31,842 nt of DNA from Dehalococcoidia bacterium. Lineage in GTDB: Bacteria > Chloroflexota > Dehalococcoidia > Lucifugimonadales > JAGWBF01. Position numbers and translations under genes: made by a program. A model generated the notes under the pieces. It made no database searches. It had not been told where the DNA came from and saw nothing but the letters and a program-made list of their open reading frames with translations. This document shows, in pieces, positions 6,428 through 14,266 of this stretch (position 1 is its first letter; every line of letters starts with the position of its first letter). The stretch covers positions 1-31,842 of the forward strand of contig JAGWBF010000018.1 of the NCBI GenBank assembly GCA_021296025.1, written 5' to 3'.

Positions 6428-8167
6428 CTACCAACCGATGGCGTAGTTGGCCCGGCGGGGGTCGGCGCCTCCGATGAGGATACCCCGCTCCCGATCGACG
6501 ACAATGGCAGAGATAGCCCCGTTGTCGATGGTCCAATCATCGGTCCAGTTGACCTTGTGGCCCATTTCCTCCAAGCCATGGGCGGCTTCTTTGTCGATCC
6601 TGCCCTCCAGAACCGCCTCTCCTGGCTTATAAACATGGGGGTGGTAGGTGAGGGGGAAGCTATCCGACCGCACCCTGGGTTCTTCGGTAGCCTGCTGGGG
6701 ATCGAGGCCGAACTCAGCCAGGTTCAGGAACATCTGCACCATGGCCTGAAGCTGCATGTCCTCACCGGGGGTGCCGAAGGGCATGTAGAGCTGGCCATCC
6801 TTGAAAATTATAGCGGCCTGGGGGGTGAGCCTCGGACGACGGCGAGGGCCAAGCCGAGCCGGGTGCTCAGGGTCAATCCAGCTTTGGCCTCCCCTAGCGC
6901 TGAGGGCTATGCCGGTTCCCTTCACCACAGGGCTCATATGAGGGCCATCGCTGGTGGCGGCTGAAAAAGCGTTGCCCCAGCGGTCCACCACGGCACAGTA
7001 GCTGGTGTCAATCTCCCGTCGGGCGTAATTGGGAACAGCAGACACCAGGGGTGCTTTGCTCCTGATGCCTCCCTGGTGGGGCCACGGATCCCCCGCCGGA
7101 GGCATCTCTGGCCAAGCTTTCTTCTGGTCCAGAGCGGCCCGGCGGTCTTCGGCGTAGGACTTGGACAGCAGACCGGCCATGGGGACATCCTCGAAGTCCG
7201 GATCGCCATAATATTCGTGGCGGTCCGAGAAGGAGAGTTTCATCGCCTCCAGGATGGTATGAAGGTACTGGGATGAGTTAAGCCCCATGGACGTCAGGTC
7301 GTAGCCTTCCAGGATGTGCATCATCTCAATGAAAGCTGGGCCCTGGCACCAGGGCCCACAGGAGTAGAGGGTGTAGTCCTTGTAGCTCCCCACCTGGGGT
7401 TCGTCCACGCCGACGTGGAACTCGGCCATATCCTCCAGGGTCAGTTTCCCGCCCATCGCCTGGCAGAAGCGAACCATGGTCTCCGCCAGTTCTCCCTTAT
7501 AGAAAAGGTCCCTAGCAGCTTGGATGGCTCCCTCACGACCCTTGTGAGTATTAGCCCGTTCCTCATCGACCAACTTGCGGAAGGTGGACGCCAGGTCTTT
7601 CAGGCGCAGTATCTCCCCCGGATTGGGAGGCCTGCCCTGGGGCATATACACTTCTACGGTGCTGGGGAACTGGCCCATGAAATCCTGCTGCCTGTTGATC
7701 ATCCTTGCCATGCGGACCGAGCAGGGGAATCCCCTGTCGGCAAGCTCGATGGCTGGTTCCGACACCTGCTCGAAGGTCATTGTGCCGAACTGCTGAAGGG
7801 CGGTCAGCCAAGCGTCGCAGGAACTGGGGGTAACGGTCCGGACGATGCCTGGGGGGATCGCCCCCTTATGCTCATTGTTGAACTCGTCCAAATCTGTCGA
7901 TGCGGGCCACCGGCCGATGCCACTGATGGTCCTCACCTGGCCAGTATCGGCCCTATACACCATGATGGGAGCAACACCGCCGAAAGAAGTCTGCTCGCTG
8001 ACCACAACGTTCAAAGTGATACCTGCCGCCACGCCGGCATCGATGGCATTGCCGCCCTGTTCCAGGATGCGGTAGCCGGCCATGGATGCCAGGTAGTGGC
8101 CCGTAGATACCATGTGCACGGTGCCCATGAAGGGGGCGCGGTAGGAAGGGATTCCGTTTGGCGGCAT
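6428..8167 (-). CDS. Gamma-glutamyltransferase-like Ntn hydrolase (cytoplasmic)
   Basis: This 579-residue protein has the gamma-glutamyltransferase/Ntn-hydrolase fold, made as a precursor that would cleave itself into large and small subunits. The start is ATG at 8165-8167 after AGGAGG; the longer open frame upstream overlaps the promoter. The N-terminal STGHYLASMAGYRILEQGGNAIDAGVAAG is the family signature, and the C-terminus GGADPRRANYAIGW is typical. The nucleophile region reads DTSYCAVVDRWGNAFSAAT, which puts Thr388 at the autoprocessing site (T-T-H-x-S in classical enzymes, T-S-Y-C-A here). The usual G-S-P-G-G loop reads GTPGEDMQLQ. No signal peptide precedes the domain, whereas classical bacterial enzymes are periplasmic. 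The substrate is probably not glutathione; acylase-like or other gamma-glutamyl amides are possible. Confidence 0.88.
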   Translation of the reverse strand: MPPNGIPSYRAPFMGTVHMVSTGHYLASMAGYRILEQGGNAIDAGVAAGITLNVVVSEQTSFGGVAPIMVYRADTGQVRTISGIGRWPASTDLDEFNNEHKGAIPPGIVRTVTPSSCDAWLTALQQFGTMTFEQVSEPAIELADRGFPCSVRMARMINRQQDFMGQFPSTVEVYMPQGRPPNPGEILRLKDLASTFRKLVDEERANTHKGREGAIQAARDLFYKGELAETMVRFCQAMGGKLTLEDMAEFHVGVDEPQVGSYKDYTLYSCGPWCQGPAFIEMMHILEGYDLTSMGLNSSQYLHTILEAMKLSFSDRHEYYGDPDFEDVPMAGLLSKSYAEDRRAALDQKKAWPEMPPAGDPWPHQGGIRSKAPLVSAVPNYARREIDTSYCAVVDRWGNAFSAATSDGPHMSPVVKGTGIALSARGGQSWIDPEHPARLGPRRRPRLTPQAAIIFKDGQLYMPFGTPGEDMQLQAMVQMFLNLAEFGLDPQQATEEPRVRSDSFPLTYHPHVYKPGEAVLEGRIDKEAAHGLEEMGHKVNWTDDWTIDNGAISAIVVDRERGILIGGADPRRANYAIGW

Positions 8168-8204
8168 CTGATACCTCCTGCCTGACCTGAAAGTACGAAG
8201 CTGG

Positions 8205-8233
8205 ATTTTACATTTAGCAAGGTGCTGTTTCAA
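8205..8233 (-). promoter_or_regulatory. Promoter of the gamma-glutamyltransferase-like gene
   Basis: On the minus strand TTGAAA (8228-8233) and TAAAAT (8205-8210) are 17 bases apart. The start codon at 8167 lies about 30 bases beyond the expected transcription start, and an AGGAGG lies in that short leader. Confidence 0.7.
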
Positions 8234-8269
8234 GTGTGGGGACGGCTGGCTCCTCCCAGGGACGGGGGA

Positions 8270-8298
8270 TTGCCATGCCCTTACTCTTGAATTACAAT
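8270..8298 (+). promoter_or_regulatory. Promoter of the RidA-family gene
   Basis: TTGCCA (8270-8275) and TACAAT (8293-8298) are separated by 17 bases on the plus strand. They are divergent from the promoter at 8205-8233. The leader to the RidA start at 8402 is about 95 bases. Confidence 0.6.
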
Positions 8299-8401
8299 AC
8301 TGCCGTTGTTCGTCGGCCCGGCCTGGAAGCCGGAGGCCGCTGAGCGAACGTCTCAGATTTCGAGTTTTACTTGAATACCCTATTCTCATGGAGGTGTAAC
8401 G

Positions 8402-8872
8402 ATGGCTGGCGAAATCGAGAAGAAACTGGAAGGAATGGGTCTATCCTTGCTTCCCCCCGGCCCTCCGGGTCCCTTTGGCGCCCGTGGAGTACGTGTGGGC
8501 AACCTCCTGTTCATGTCGGGGACGGGCCCCCGCGTGGCCGAAGGCCAGACACCCTGGAAAGGTAAGCTGGGAAGGGACCTGACTACCGAGCAGGGCTATG
8601 AAGCTGCCAAGGCAGTGGGTCTCAGCCTGCTGACCAACATCAAAGCCGAAATCGGGGACCTGGACAAGGTAAAGCGAGTTGTGAAGCTGCTGTCCATGAT
8701 CAACTGCGACCCCGAATTTGGCGAGACTCCCAAGGTAGCCAACGGCTGCTCGGACCTGTTCATCAGCCTATGGGGCGAGAACGGCAAGCATGGCCGCTCA
8801 GCTGTCGGCATGGGCAGCCTGCCCAATGGCATCCCCGTAGAGATCGAAGGCATCTTCGAGGTGTCCGACTAG
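8402..8872 (+). CDS. RidA/YjgF/UK114 family protein
   Basis: This 156-residue protein belongs to the YjgF/YER057c/UK114 superfamily; canonical members hydrolyse reactive enamine/imine intermediates formed by PLP enzymes. It matches the longer YjgF-like subgroup, with GLSLLPPGPPGPFGARGVRVGNLLFMSGTGP in pieces around residues 14-44, the central YEAAKAVGLSLLTNIKAEIGD helix, and the C-terminal RSAVGMGSLPNGIPVEIEGIFEV containing the active-site-region arginine. The ATG follows GGAGG with 7-base spacing. Its own promoter (8270-8298) and terminator (8912-8964) make it a single-gene unit. It sits divergently from the gamma-glutamyltransferase-like gene, so a link through amine or imine metabolism is possible but unproven. 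Confidence 0.88.
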   Translation: MAGEIEKKLEGMGLSLLPPGPPGPFGARGVRVGNLLFMSGTGPRVAEGQTPWKGKLGRDLTTEQGYEAAKAVGLSLLTNIKAEIGDLDKVKRVVKLLSMINCDPEFGETPKVANGCSDLFISLWGENGKHGRSAVGMGSLPNGIPVEIEGIFEVSD

Positions 8873-8911
8873 CCCAAGTTTCCAGACACCACCGAACCTG
8901 AGAAAAACCGG

Positions 8912-8964
8912 AAGCCAGCACCTTGGGAACATCTAGCTCCCGACCTGCTGGCTTTCGTGCTTTT
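8912..8964 (+). terminator. Intrinsic terminator after the RidA-family gene
   Basis: AAGCCAGCA (8912-8920) pairs with TGCTGGCTT (8946-8954). An inner GGGA/TCCC arm lies within the loop, and TTTCGTGCTTTT overlaps and follows the stem. It lies about 40 bases downstream of the RidA stop codon. Confidence 0.7.
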
Positions 8965-9030
8965 GCTCCATGACCCAGTCTGAAAGCGATGATGAGGCTC
9001 CGGGCTTCACCACCCTGAAAGGAACACGTC

Positions 9031-10032
9031 ATGTCCCCTTCGAATAGCAATGTGCGAAAGTTGTATGCCGGTATGCATGACGGCGTCTGCGCCCTGTTCC
9101 AATCCGGTGAGAAGAATGGCTGGAGCCAGGGCCCGGTTACACCGCTTCCTCACGCCGCATCCCGCTTTTCCTGGTCCAGGGCCAACCCCCGGCGGGCTTA
9201 CCTGGCCGCCTACGAGTCCGGGGTCTATCGGACCGACGATGGCGGGAACACCTGGCGCAACCTGCTCTCATACCCCACGGACTATGCCCATAGCGTGCTG
9301 GCCGACCCCAGCGACGCCGACTCCATATACGTCGGCAGCGAACCTGCCGATGTGCTCAGGTCCCACGACGGGGGCGAGACATGGGAAACCTGCCCAGCCT
9401 TCCGGGCGGTACCCGAATCGGACCAGTGGTCCTTCCACTCGGAGACCCGGTACTCCCATGTCCGCGACCTCCGGGCGGCCCCCTACGACCCAGATCTTCT
9501 GTACGCGGGAATCGAGGTTGGAGGTGTCATTCGCTCGGTGGATGGGGGCAGCACCTGGGAGCAGTGCACGGGGCCAGATCCGGACATCCACTTCGTCAAC
9601 CCATCGGCTTCCTGTCCAGGCAGGGTGTACCTCGCCACCGCTCGCGGGCCCTACAGGAGCGACGACGGCGGCAAGACCTGGGAGATCCTCGACAAGGGCT
9701 TGGAGCGCACCTATACCGTGCACATCTCGTCCGCCGACGACGACCCTGACCTGGTCCTGGTGACAGTTTCGAGGAACGCCGGTCGCTCCTTACCCCAGTT
9801 CTACCGCTCGGAAGATGGTGGTAAGAAGTGGGACCTCATCGAACAGGTCGGATCCAGCGACGATATGGTTGTAGCGATCGATTGGGACCCTGAGGAGCCA
9901 TCCCGCGTATATGCAGGGACTGATTCCGGGAAGGTCTTCTACAGCGATGACCGGGGCCGCAATTGGGCTCAAGTAACCTTGGATCTGGGAACCCTGGCGG
10001 TGGGGGCGCTGGTCGTCGCTCCCGTTGGGTGA
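9031..10032 (+). CDS. Asp-box (BNR/sialidase-fold) beta-propeller protein
   Basis: This 333-residue protein is built of repeated Asp-box hairpins: YRTDDGGNTW, LRSHDGGETW, IRSVDGGSTW, YRSDDGGKTW, YRSEDGGKKW and a degenerate FYSDDRGRNW. Six blades are typical of the sialidase/BNR or Vps10/YCF48-like propeller fold. No signal peptide or membrane segment is seen, and no sialidase catalytic arginine triad can be recognised, so it is better described as a binding or unknown-function propeller than as a glycosidase. The ATG at 9031 follows GAAAGGAA. It lies 158 bases after the RidA gene and beyond its terminator, although no clear promoter could be read between them. The 3' end faces the membrane-protein gene with a 4-base gap. 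Confidence 0.8.
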   Translation: MSPSNSNVRKLYAGMHDGVCALFQSGEKNGWSQGPVTPLPHAASRFSWSRANPRRAYLAAYESGVYRTDDGGNTWRNLLSYPTDYAHSVLADPSDADSIYVGSEPADVLRSHDGGETWETCPAFRAVPESDQWSFHSETRYSHVRDLRAAPYDPDLLYAGIEVGGVIRSVDGGSTWEQCTGPDPDIHFVNPSASCPGRVYLATARGPYRSDDGGKTWEILDKGLERTYTVHISSADDDPDLVLVTVSRNAGRSLPQFYRSEDGGKKWDLIEQVGSSDDMVVAIDWDPEEPSRVYAGTDSGKVFYSDDRGRNWAQVTLDLGTLAVGALVVAPVG

Positions 10033-10036
10033 CCCG

Positions 10037-10633
10037 CTATCTACCCTGGTTTCGTACCTGGTGAATCAACCCTAGTGTGACCAGGACGACATTGGCGACC
10101 AAAGCGGCGCCGAAGATGGTGGCCTGGATAGGCGGAGTAGTGACCCGAGCGCGGTAACCAGCCGGCAACTCCTTGCCTTCCTGCCATTCGAAGCCCCCCC
10201 AAGCCCCCAGGAATCCCAAGGCGATGACCGGAATGGCAGAGATCAGAATAGTTGCCCAGAATCGACTCGTTAGCTGCCTAATCCCATTGCCAGCCCAGTC
10301 TTCACGCAGGGGTTTGAAAATGGAGAGGGAAGGCCTGTTTCCCCAAGCCCTGCTCAGCAGCCCCGACACATATTCGGGAGCCTTAAGAAGCATTACCGCC
10401 AAGTCTCGGCGGATTATGAGCCAGGCAAGATAGGTGCCAATGGAGGCTCCGGCGCCGATCCACAGCTCGTAGTGCCACGCCGCTACTGTCCAAGCCCAAT
10501 ACTCCGCGAGGAGGAACTTGATTCCGAACCAGGCGACGTACCCCAAGGCCCCAAAAATAATGGCCAGGATGGCACCCAGGAATGTCCTCCCGAACAAACC
10601 AACTATGATGTAGAAATACTCGCTATTCCCCAT
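10037..10633 (-). CDS. Small integral membrane protein of unknown function
   Basis: I do not recognise this 198-residue protein. It has about four hydrophobic segments, roughly residues 9-38, 52-72, 124-145 and 166-190. The loop between the second and third contains RRDLAVMLLKAPEYVSGLLSR and is positively charged. No catalytic motif is visible. It faces the beta-propeller gene tail to tail and is transcribed from an extended -10 promoter (10677-10685), separate from the upstream UDP-sugar dehydrogenase. The ATG at 10631-10633 has only a weak ribosome site. Confidence 0.65.
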   Translation of the reverse strand: MGNSEYFYIIVGLFGRTFLGAILAIIFGALGYVAWFGIKFLLAEYWAWTVAAWHYELWIGAGASIGTYLAWLIIRRDLAVMLLKAPEYVSGLLSRAWGNRPSLSIFKPLREDWAGNGIRQLTSRFWATILISAIPVIALGFLGAWGGFEWQEGKELPAGYRARVTTPPIQATIFGAALVANVVLVTLGLIHQVRNQGR

Positions 10634-10676
10634 GGATGCGCGACCTAGCCTCGATTATGTTGATTCTATAAACAGG

Positions 10677-10685
10677 ATTATATCA
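10677..10685 (-). promoter_or_regulatory. Extended -10 promoter of the small membrane-protein gene
   Basis: On the minus strand TGA directly precedes a perfect TATAAT (10677-10682), that is TGn-TATAAT. No good -35 box lies at 16-18 bases. The start codon at 10633 is about 37 bases beyond the expected transcription start. Confidence 0.5.
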
Positions 10686-10698
10686 CTTGGCAGCGGAG

Positions 10699-12003
10699 CT
10701 ATATGGCCACTACGTTCATCCTGGGACCCAAATTACGCAATGCTCCCTGGGCATCCATGATGAGCTGGCCATGATTGACCACGCTATGCCAGTCGTAGTA
10801 GCTGTGGCGGACCAGGACGACGACAGCATCCTGCTCTGAGAGTACACGCTCATCCAGGGCGGTGCTCTCAAGCCTAAGGTCTCCAACTAAAACCTCGGGC
10901 ACGAACTCGTCGCTGTAGCTGACACTCGCACCCTTCTGGACCAGCATGCCGGCTATCTGTAGAGCAGGGGAGTTCCTGGTGTCCCGGATGTCCTCCTTGA
11001 AGGACATTCCCAGGAGCAACAGACGAGATCCACGGACCGTCTTTCCCCTTTCCCCCAACACATCTCCGATCTTGGAGACCACGTAGTAGGGACGATTGTC
11101 GTTAGTCCTGGCAGCCAGGTCTATGAAGTTGACGTAGAAATCGTACTCCCGGGCCTTCCACGACAGGTAGAAGGGATCTACGGGGATGCAGTGGCCTCCC
11201 ACCCCCACACCCGGATAAAAGGGCATATAGCCGAAGGGCTTGGTGGAGGCCGCCTCTATCACCTCCCTCACATCGATCCCCATTCGATTGCCCAGCTCGG
11301 AAAGCTCGTTCACAAGGGCGATGTTAACGCTTCGAAAAACGTTCTCCAGAAGCTTGGTCATCTCGGCGACCCGTGGCGAGCTTACCGCTACTACGTCGTC
11401 CACAAATGTCTCAAGAAACGCCGAGGCCACTTCGGTACACCGGGGGGTGACACCACCCACTACCTTGGGGATATTGGCGAGGGTGTGCACCTTGTTGCCC
11501 GGATCGATGCGCTCCGGGGAGAAGGCAAGGTAGAAGTCCCTTCCCACCTGCCTGTCCAACCGCTGGACCCTGGGCAGGACCACCTCCTCGGTGGTGCCGG
11601 GGAAGGTGGTGCTCTGCAGAAGGAGCAGCTGGTGAACCATCATCCGTTCTGCCAGCTCTTCGACAGCGTTTCTGAGGGGGGCTAGGTCCGGTTCCTTGTG
11701 CGCATCGACGGGAGTGGGAACGCAGACTATGACAACGTCGCTTTCGGCCGCCGCATCGTAAGAGGATGTAGCGCCGACCTTCCCCTGGTTCACAAAATGC
11801 GCCAGGGTCTCACTGGATACATCATCGATATAGCTCCGTCCTGCGTTCACCTCATTAACCCGCCACCGGTTCAGCTCGATGCCGGTGGTTGCATACCCTG
11901 CACGAGCAATGGCCACCATGGTCGGCAGCCCCACGTACCCAAGGCCTACAACGCAAACCCTTGCTGTCCGGTCGGAGATCTTGCGCTCCAACCCTTCCAT
12001 CAT
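10699..12003 (-). CDS. Nucleotide-sugar (UDP-sugar) dehydrogenase
   Basis: The protein belongs to the UDP-glucose/UDP-N-acetylmannosamine dehydrogenase family and oxidises C6 of a UDP-sugar to the acid with two NAD. It has about 434 residues from ATG 12001-12003, which follows TTGGAG at good spacing. The Rossmann motif VVGLGYVGLP is at the N-terminus, CVPTPVD marks the first domain, and AEMTKLLENVFRSVNIALVNEL is the central helix. The catalytic cysteine lies in GVGVGGHCIPVDPFYLSWKA. GMSFKEDIRDTRNSPA marks the C-terminal domain. The GGHCIPVDP form suits the WecC/WbpA/TviB-like branch acting on N-acetylated sugars rather than UDP-glucose, but this is not certain. It lies 16 bases downstream of the epimerase gene in a two-gene operon that would supply an acidic sugar for envelope polysaccharide. 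Confidence 0.9.
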   Translation of the reverse strand: MMEGLERKISDRTARVCVVGLGYVGLPTMVAIARAGYATTGIELNRWRVNEVNAGRSYIDDVSSETLAHFVNQGKVGATSSYDAAAESDVVIVCVPTPVDAHKEPDLAPLRNAVEELAERMMVHQLLLLQSTTFPGTTEEVVLPRVQRLDRQVGRDFYLAFSPERIDPGNKVHTLANIPKVVGGVTPRCTEVASAFLETFVDDVVAVSSPRVAEMTKLLENVFRSVNIALVNELSELGNRMGIDVREVIEAASTKPFGYMPFYPGVGVGGHCIPVDPFYLSWKAREYDFYVNFIDLAARTNDNRPYYVVSKIGDVLGERGKTVRGSRLLLLGMSFKEDIRDTRNSPALQIAGMLVQKGASVSYSDEFVPEVLVGDLRLESTALDERVLSEQDAVVVLVRHSYYDWHSVVNHGQLIMDAQGALRNLGPRMNVVAI

Positions 12004-12019
12004 CCGCTGCTCCAATTGC

Positions 12020-13003
12020 CTACTCCCTACCTTCCTCCATGCGGATGCTCTCGGCGACCATTTCAACCATCGACGCTAACGGCGTGGTGGGATGATAGTC
12101 GATGTACTCTTGGATCTTGCCGATGGCCGGGAATCTACGAGCAGGCTCTTCAAACTCCCCGCCGTAAACCTGGGCAAAGGGGACATGCACTAACTCGGAG
12201 CCGCTACAGGTCACCCGGCGCACCAGGTCGGCCAGCTCGAGGATGCTGGTCTCTGAATCGCTCCCCACATTGAACACCTCGCCGTTGGCTGAGGGCACCT
12301 CGGCAATGGCGGCCATGGCCTCCACCACATCCGTAACGTAGGTAAAGCTGCGCTTCTGAAGCCCATCCCCATAAACGGTAATCGGTTCCCCGGTGACCGC
12401 CTGTCTCACAAATCGGGGCAGGACCATCCCGTAACGCCCCGACTGGCGGGGGCCGACGGTGTTGAACAATCGTAGAATAACGACAGGCAAGCCCCGCTCC
12501 TTGTGGTAGCCCAGCGCCAAGAACTCGTCCAAGGCCTTGGCACAGGCATAGCTCCACCTAGGGATGCTGGTGGGGCCCAGCAGAGCATCACTGCTCTCAT
12601 AGAACGGAACGGCGGTCGATTTGCCGTATACCTCGGAGCTGGAAGCCAGGACAACCTTATTCCCCATGTGACTGGCCAGCTCCAAAAGGTTGCTGGTGCC
12701 CAGCACGTTGGTCTCCAGCGAGCCAACCTGGTGCTCGTGTATGTACCCGACGCCCACCGCCGCCGCCAGGTGGTATATCACATCGGCTTTTTCCAGGTCG
12801 GGTCTAATTTGCTCCTTGTCCAGCACATTAGCTTGGACAAATCTGAAGTTTGGATGGCCTTCGAGATGGGCGATGTTCTTACGTCTCCCCGTGGAAAGGT
12901 TATCGACGACGGTTACCTGCTTGCCCCTATCCAGGAGCTCATCACAAAGGTGGGAGCCGATGAAGCCCGCTCCACCTGTGACCAACGCCCTCTCATATGT
13001 CAA
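12020..13003 (-). CDS. NAD-dependent nucleotide-sugar epimerase/dehydratase
   Basis: This 327-residue extended short-chain dehydrogenase acts on nucleotide sugars. It has the NAD-binding GGAGFIGSHL at residues 10-19, DNLSTGRRKN, HLAAAVGVG, SSSEVYG and the catalytic YxxxK in WSYACAK. FNTVGPRQSGRYGMVLPRFV resembles GalE-like 4-epimerases and UDP-glucuronate decarboxylases. With the UDP-sugar dehydrogenase next to it, a UDP-N-acetylglucosamine/glucuronate epimerase or a UDP-xylose-type decarboxylase are both plausible. The apparent start is TTG at 13001-13003, with no good ribosome site directly before it. A GAGGAGGG lies about 38 bases further upstream, and a CTG in frame at about 13028 could be an alternative start. 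The promoter is at 13057-13085. Confidence 0.87.
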   Translation of the reverse strand: MTYERALVTGGAGFIGSHLCDELLDRGKQVTVVDNLSTGRRKNIAHLEGHPNFRFVQANVLDKEQIRPDLEKADVIYHLAAAVGVGYIHEHQVGSLETNVLGTSNLLELASHMGNKVVLASSSEVYGKSTAVPFYESSDALLGPTSIPRWSYACAKALDEFLALGYHKERGLPVVILRLFNTVGPRQSGRYGMVLPRFVRQAVTGEPITVYGDGLQKRSFTYVTDVVEAMAAIAEVPSANGEVFNVGSDSETSILELADLVRRVTCSGSELVHVPFAQVYGGEFEEPARRFPAIGKIQEYIDYHPTTPLASMVEMVAESIRMEEGRE

Positions 13004-13056
13004 GCGGACTGTTCCAACGGGGCTAGAATGCAGGACACTTCACCCTCCTCACTGCC

Positions 13057-13085
13057 AGTCTAGGGCCAAGGCTTTTCCAAGGCAA
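13057..13085 (-). promoter_or_regulatory. Promoter of the epimerase-dehydrogenase operon
   Basis: On the minus strand TTGCCT (13080-13085) and TAGACT (13057-13062) are 17 bases apart. It is divergent from the yvcK promoter, whose -35 box begins 30 bases away. Confidence 0.5.
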
Positions 13086-13114
13086 GGGAAGTACAGACGC
13101 TCTGACAACCAACC

Positions 13115-13143
13115 TTGACTTGCCCTTGAGCCAAAAATATACT
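13115..13143 (+). promoter_or_regulatory. Promoter of yvcK
   Basis: TTGACT (13115-13120) and TATACT (13138-13143) are separated by 17 bases. The leader to the ATG at 13211 is about 60 bases. Confidence 0.7.
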
Positions 13144-13210
13144 GGCAATAGGTTGGCAGCCTTCACCTCTCTGCCTGGTCTCAAAGGGCCGTATCGGGGG
13201 AACTCCTTCT

Positions 13211-14212
13211 ATGCCCAGTCCCAAAATCGTCGTCATCGGCGGCGGCACCGGCAATCGCACCACCTTGAGCGGCCTCAAGCATGAAGAGTGCGACCTAACC
13301 GCAGTTGTCGCGATGACCGATAGCGGCGGTAGCTCGGGGCGATTGCGCGACGAGCTGGGAATCCTGCCCCCCGGCGATATTCGCCAGTGCCTGGTGGCCC
13401 TGGCATCCACCGATCCATCCACAGCCCTCACTGCTCAGCTTTTCGACTACCGCTTCAGCGCAGGCAATGGCCTCGAGGGCCACAGCTTCGGGAACTTGTA
13501 CCTGACGGCCCTGACTGAAGTTACCGGCAACATCGCAACGGCCATAGAGGAAGCCTCCAGGATGCTGTCCATCAAGGGCACCGTCCTCCCAGTCACGCTG
13601 ACCCGTTCTTCCCTGGTAGCTAGGCTCAAGGACGGCACCGAAGTGGCGGGCGAGGCCAGTATTGGCCAGAGGCAGGAGGGACTGGACGTCTCCATCGACT
13701 ACATCTACCTGAGCCCCAAAGCGTACGCTTATCCCCCGGCCATCCAGGCCATCGAGGAAGCCGACGCAGTGATCATGGGGCCGGGAGACATATACACCAG
13801 CATCCTGCCCAACTTGCTCGTGGAAGACATTTCCCAGGCTATCAATGCCTCCAGGGCAGCCAAGATTTGCATTTGCAACCTGATGACCAGGCCTGGGGAG
13901 TCCGACGGATTCAAGGCCAGCAGCTTTGCTGGGTTGATCCGAGAGTACTTGGGGACCTCCGACCTCCTGGACTACCTAATCGTCAACAGCACTCCCTATC
14001 CGGAACGACTGCTCGAGAGGTATCGTTCCTTCGGCCAGTACCCGGTGGAGATCGACGATGCCGAAAGCAGCAAGCTGGTGAGGAACATCGTGCATGAGCC
14101 CCTGTTCACCGCCGGAGTGTACCTGCACCACGACTCCCGGCTCCTGGCAAGCCCCCTAATGGGCATCCTGGAACGCCACACTGCCGGGACCCCGGTCAGG
14201 GGCCTCGCCTAG
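13211..14212 (+). CDS. yvcK: YvcK/CofD-like gluconeogenesis factor (uridine diphosphate-sugar-binding)
   Basis: This 333-residue protein belongs to the CofD/YvcK family. In Bacillus, YvcK binds UDP-sugars and is needed for growth and cell shape on gluconeogenic carbon. Motifs are VIGGGTGNRTTLSGLK at the N-terminus (normally GGGTG-[LN]), VAMTDSGGSSGRLRDELGILPPGDIRQCLVAL cut across residues 35-65, GHSFGNLYLTAL, MGPGDIYTSILPNLLV, and NLMTRPGESDGF. The phosphotransferase substrate residues of true CofD are not implied. Unlike in many Firmicutes and Actinobacteria, rapZ and whiA are not next to it; its divergent neighbours are UDP-sugar enzymes, which fits the UDP-sugar-binding role. The ATG follows a GGGGGA ribosome site at slightly long spacing. 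Confidence 0.9.
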   Translation: MPSPKIVVIGGGTGNRTTLSGLKHEECDLTAVVAMTDSGGSSGRLRDELGILPPGDIRQCLVALASTDPSTALTAQLFDYRFSAGNGLEGHSFGNLYLTALTEVTGNIATAIEEASRMLSIKGTVLPVTLTRSSLVARLKDGTEVAGEASIGQRQEGLDVSIDYIYLSPKAYAYPPAIQAIEEADAVIMGPGDIYTSILPNLLVEDISQAINASRAAKICICNLMTRPGESDGFKASSFAGLIREYLGTSDLLDYLIVNSTPYPERLLERYRSFGQYPVEIDDAESSKLVRNIVHEPLFTAGVYLHHDSRLLASPLMGILERHTAGTPVRGLA

Positions 14213-14266
14213 CGCCTGACCAACAGAGGCCTACTCTTGTCCGCCCGATGGTTCTCGGACCCGGCT

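Noticed and set aside
7316..8185. Long plus-strand open frame opposite the gamma-glutamyltransferase-like gene
   Set aside because: It is antisense to a gene with clear family motifs, and its composition is that of a GC-rich shadow frame. The same applies to long antisense frames over lepA (20976-22112) and the ICL/DJ-1 genes (4332-5303).
14220..14266. GTCCG/CGGAC hairpin between yvcK and the UbiA gene as a terminator
   Set aside because: The stem is only 5 bp with a long loop and no T-run, too weak to claim.
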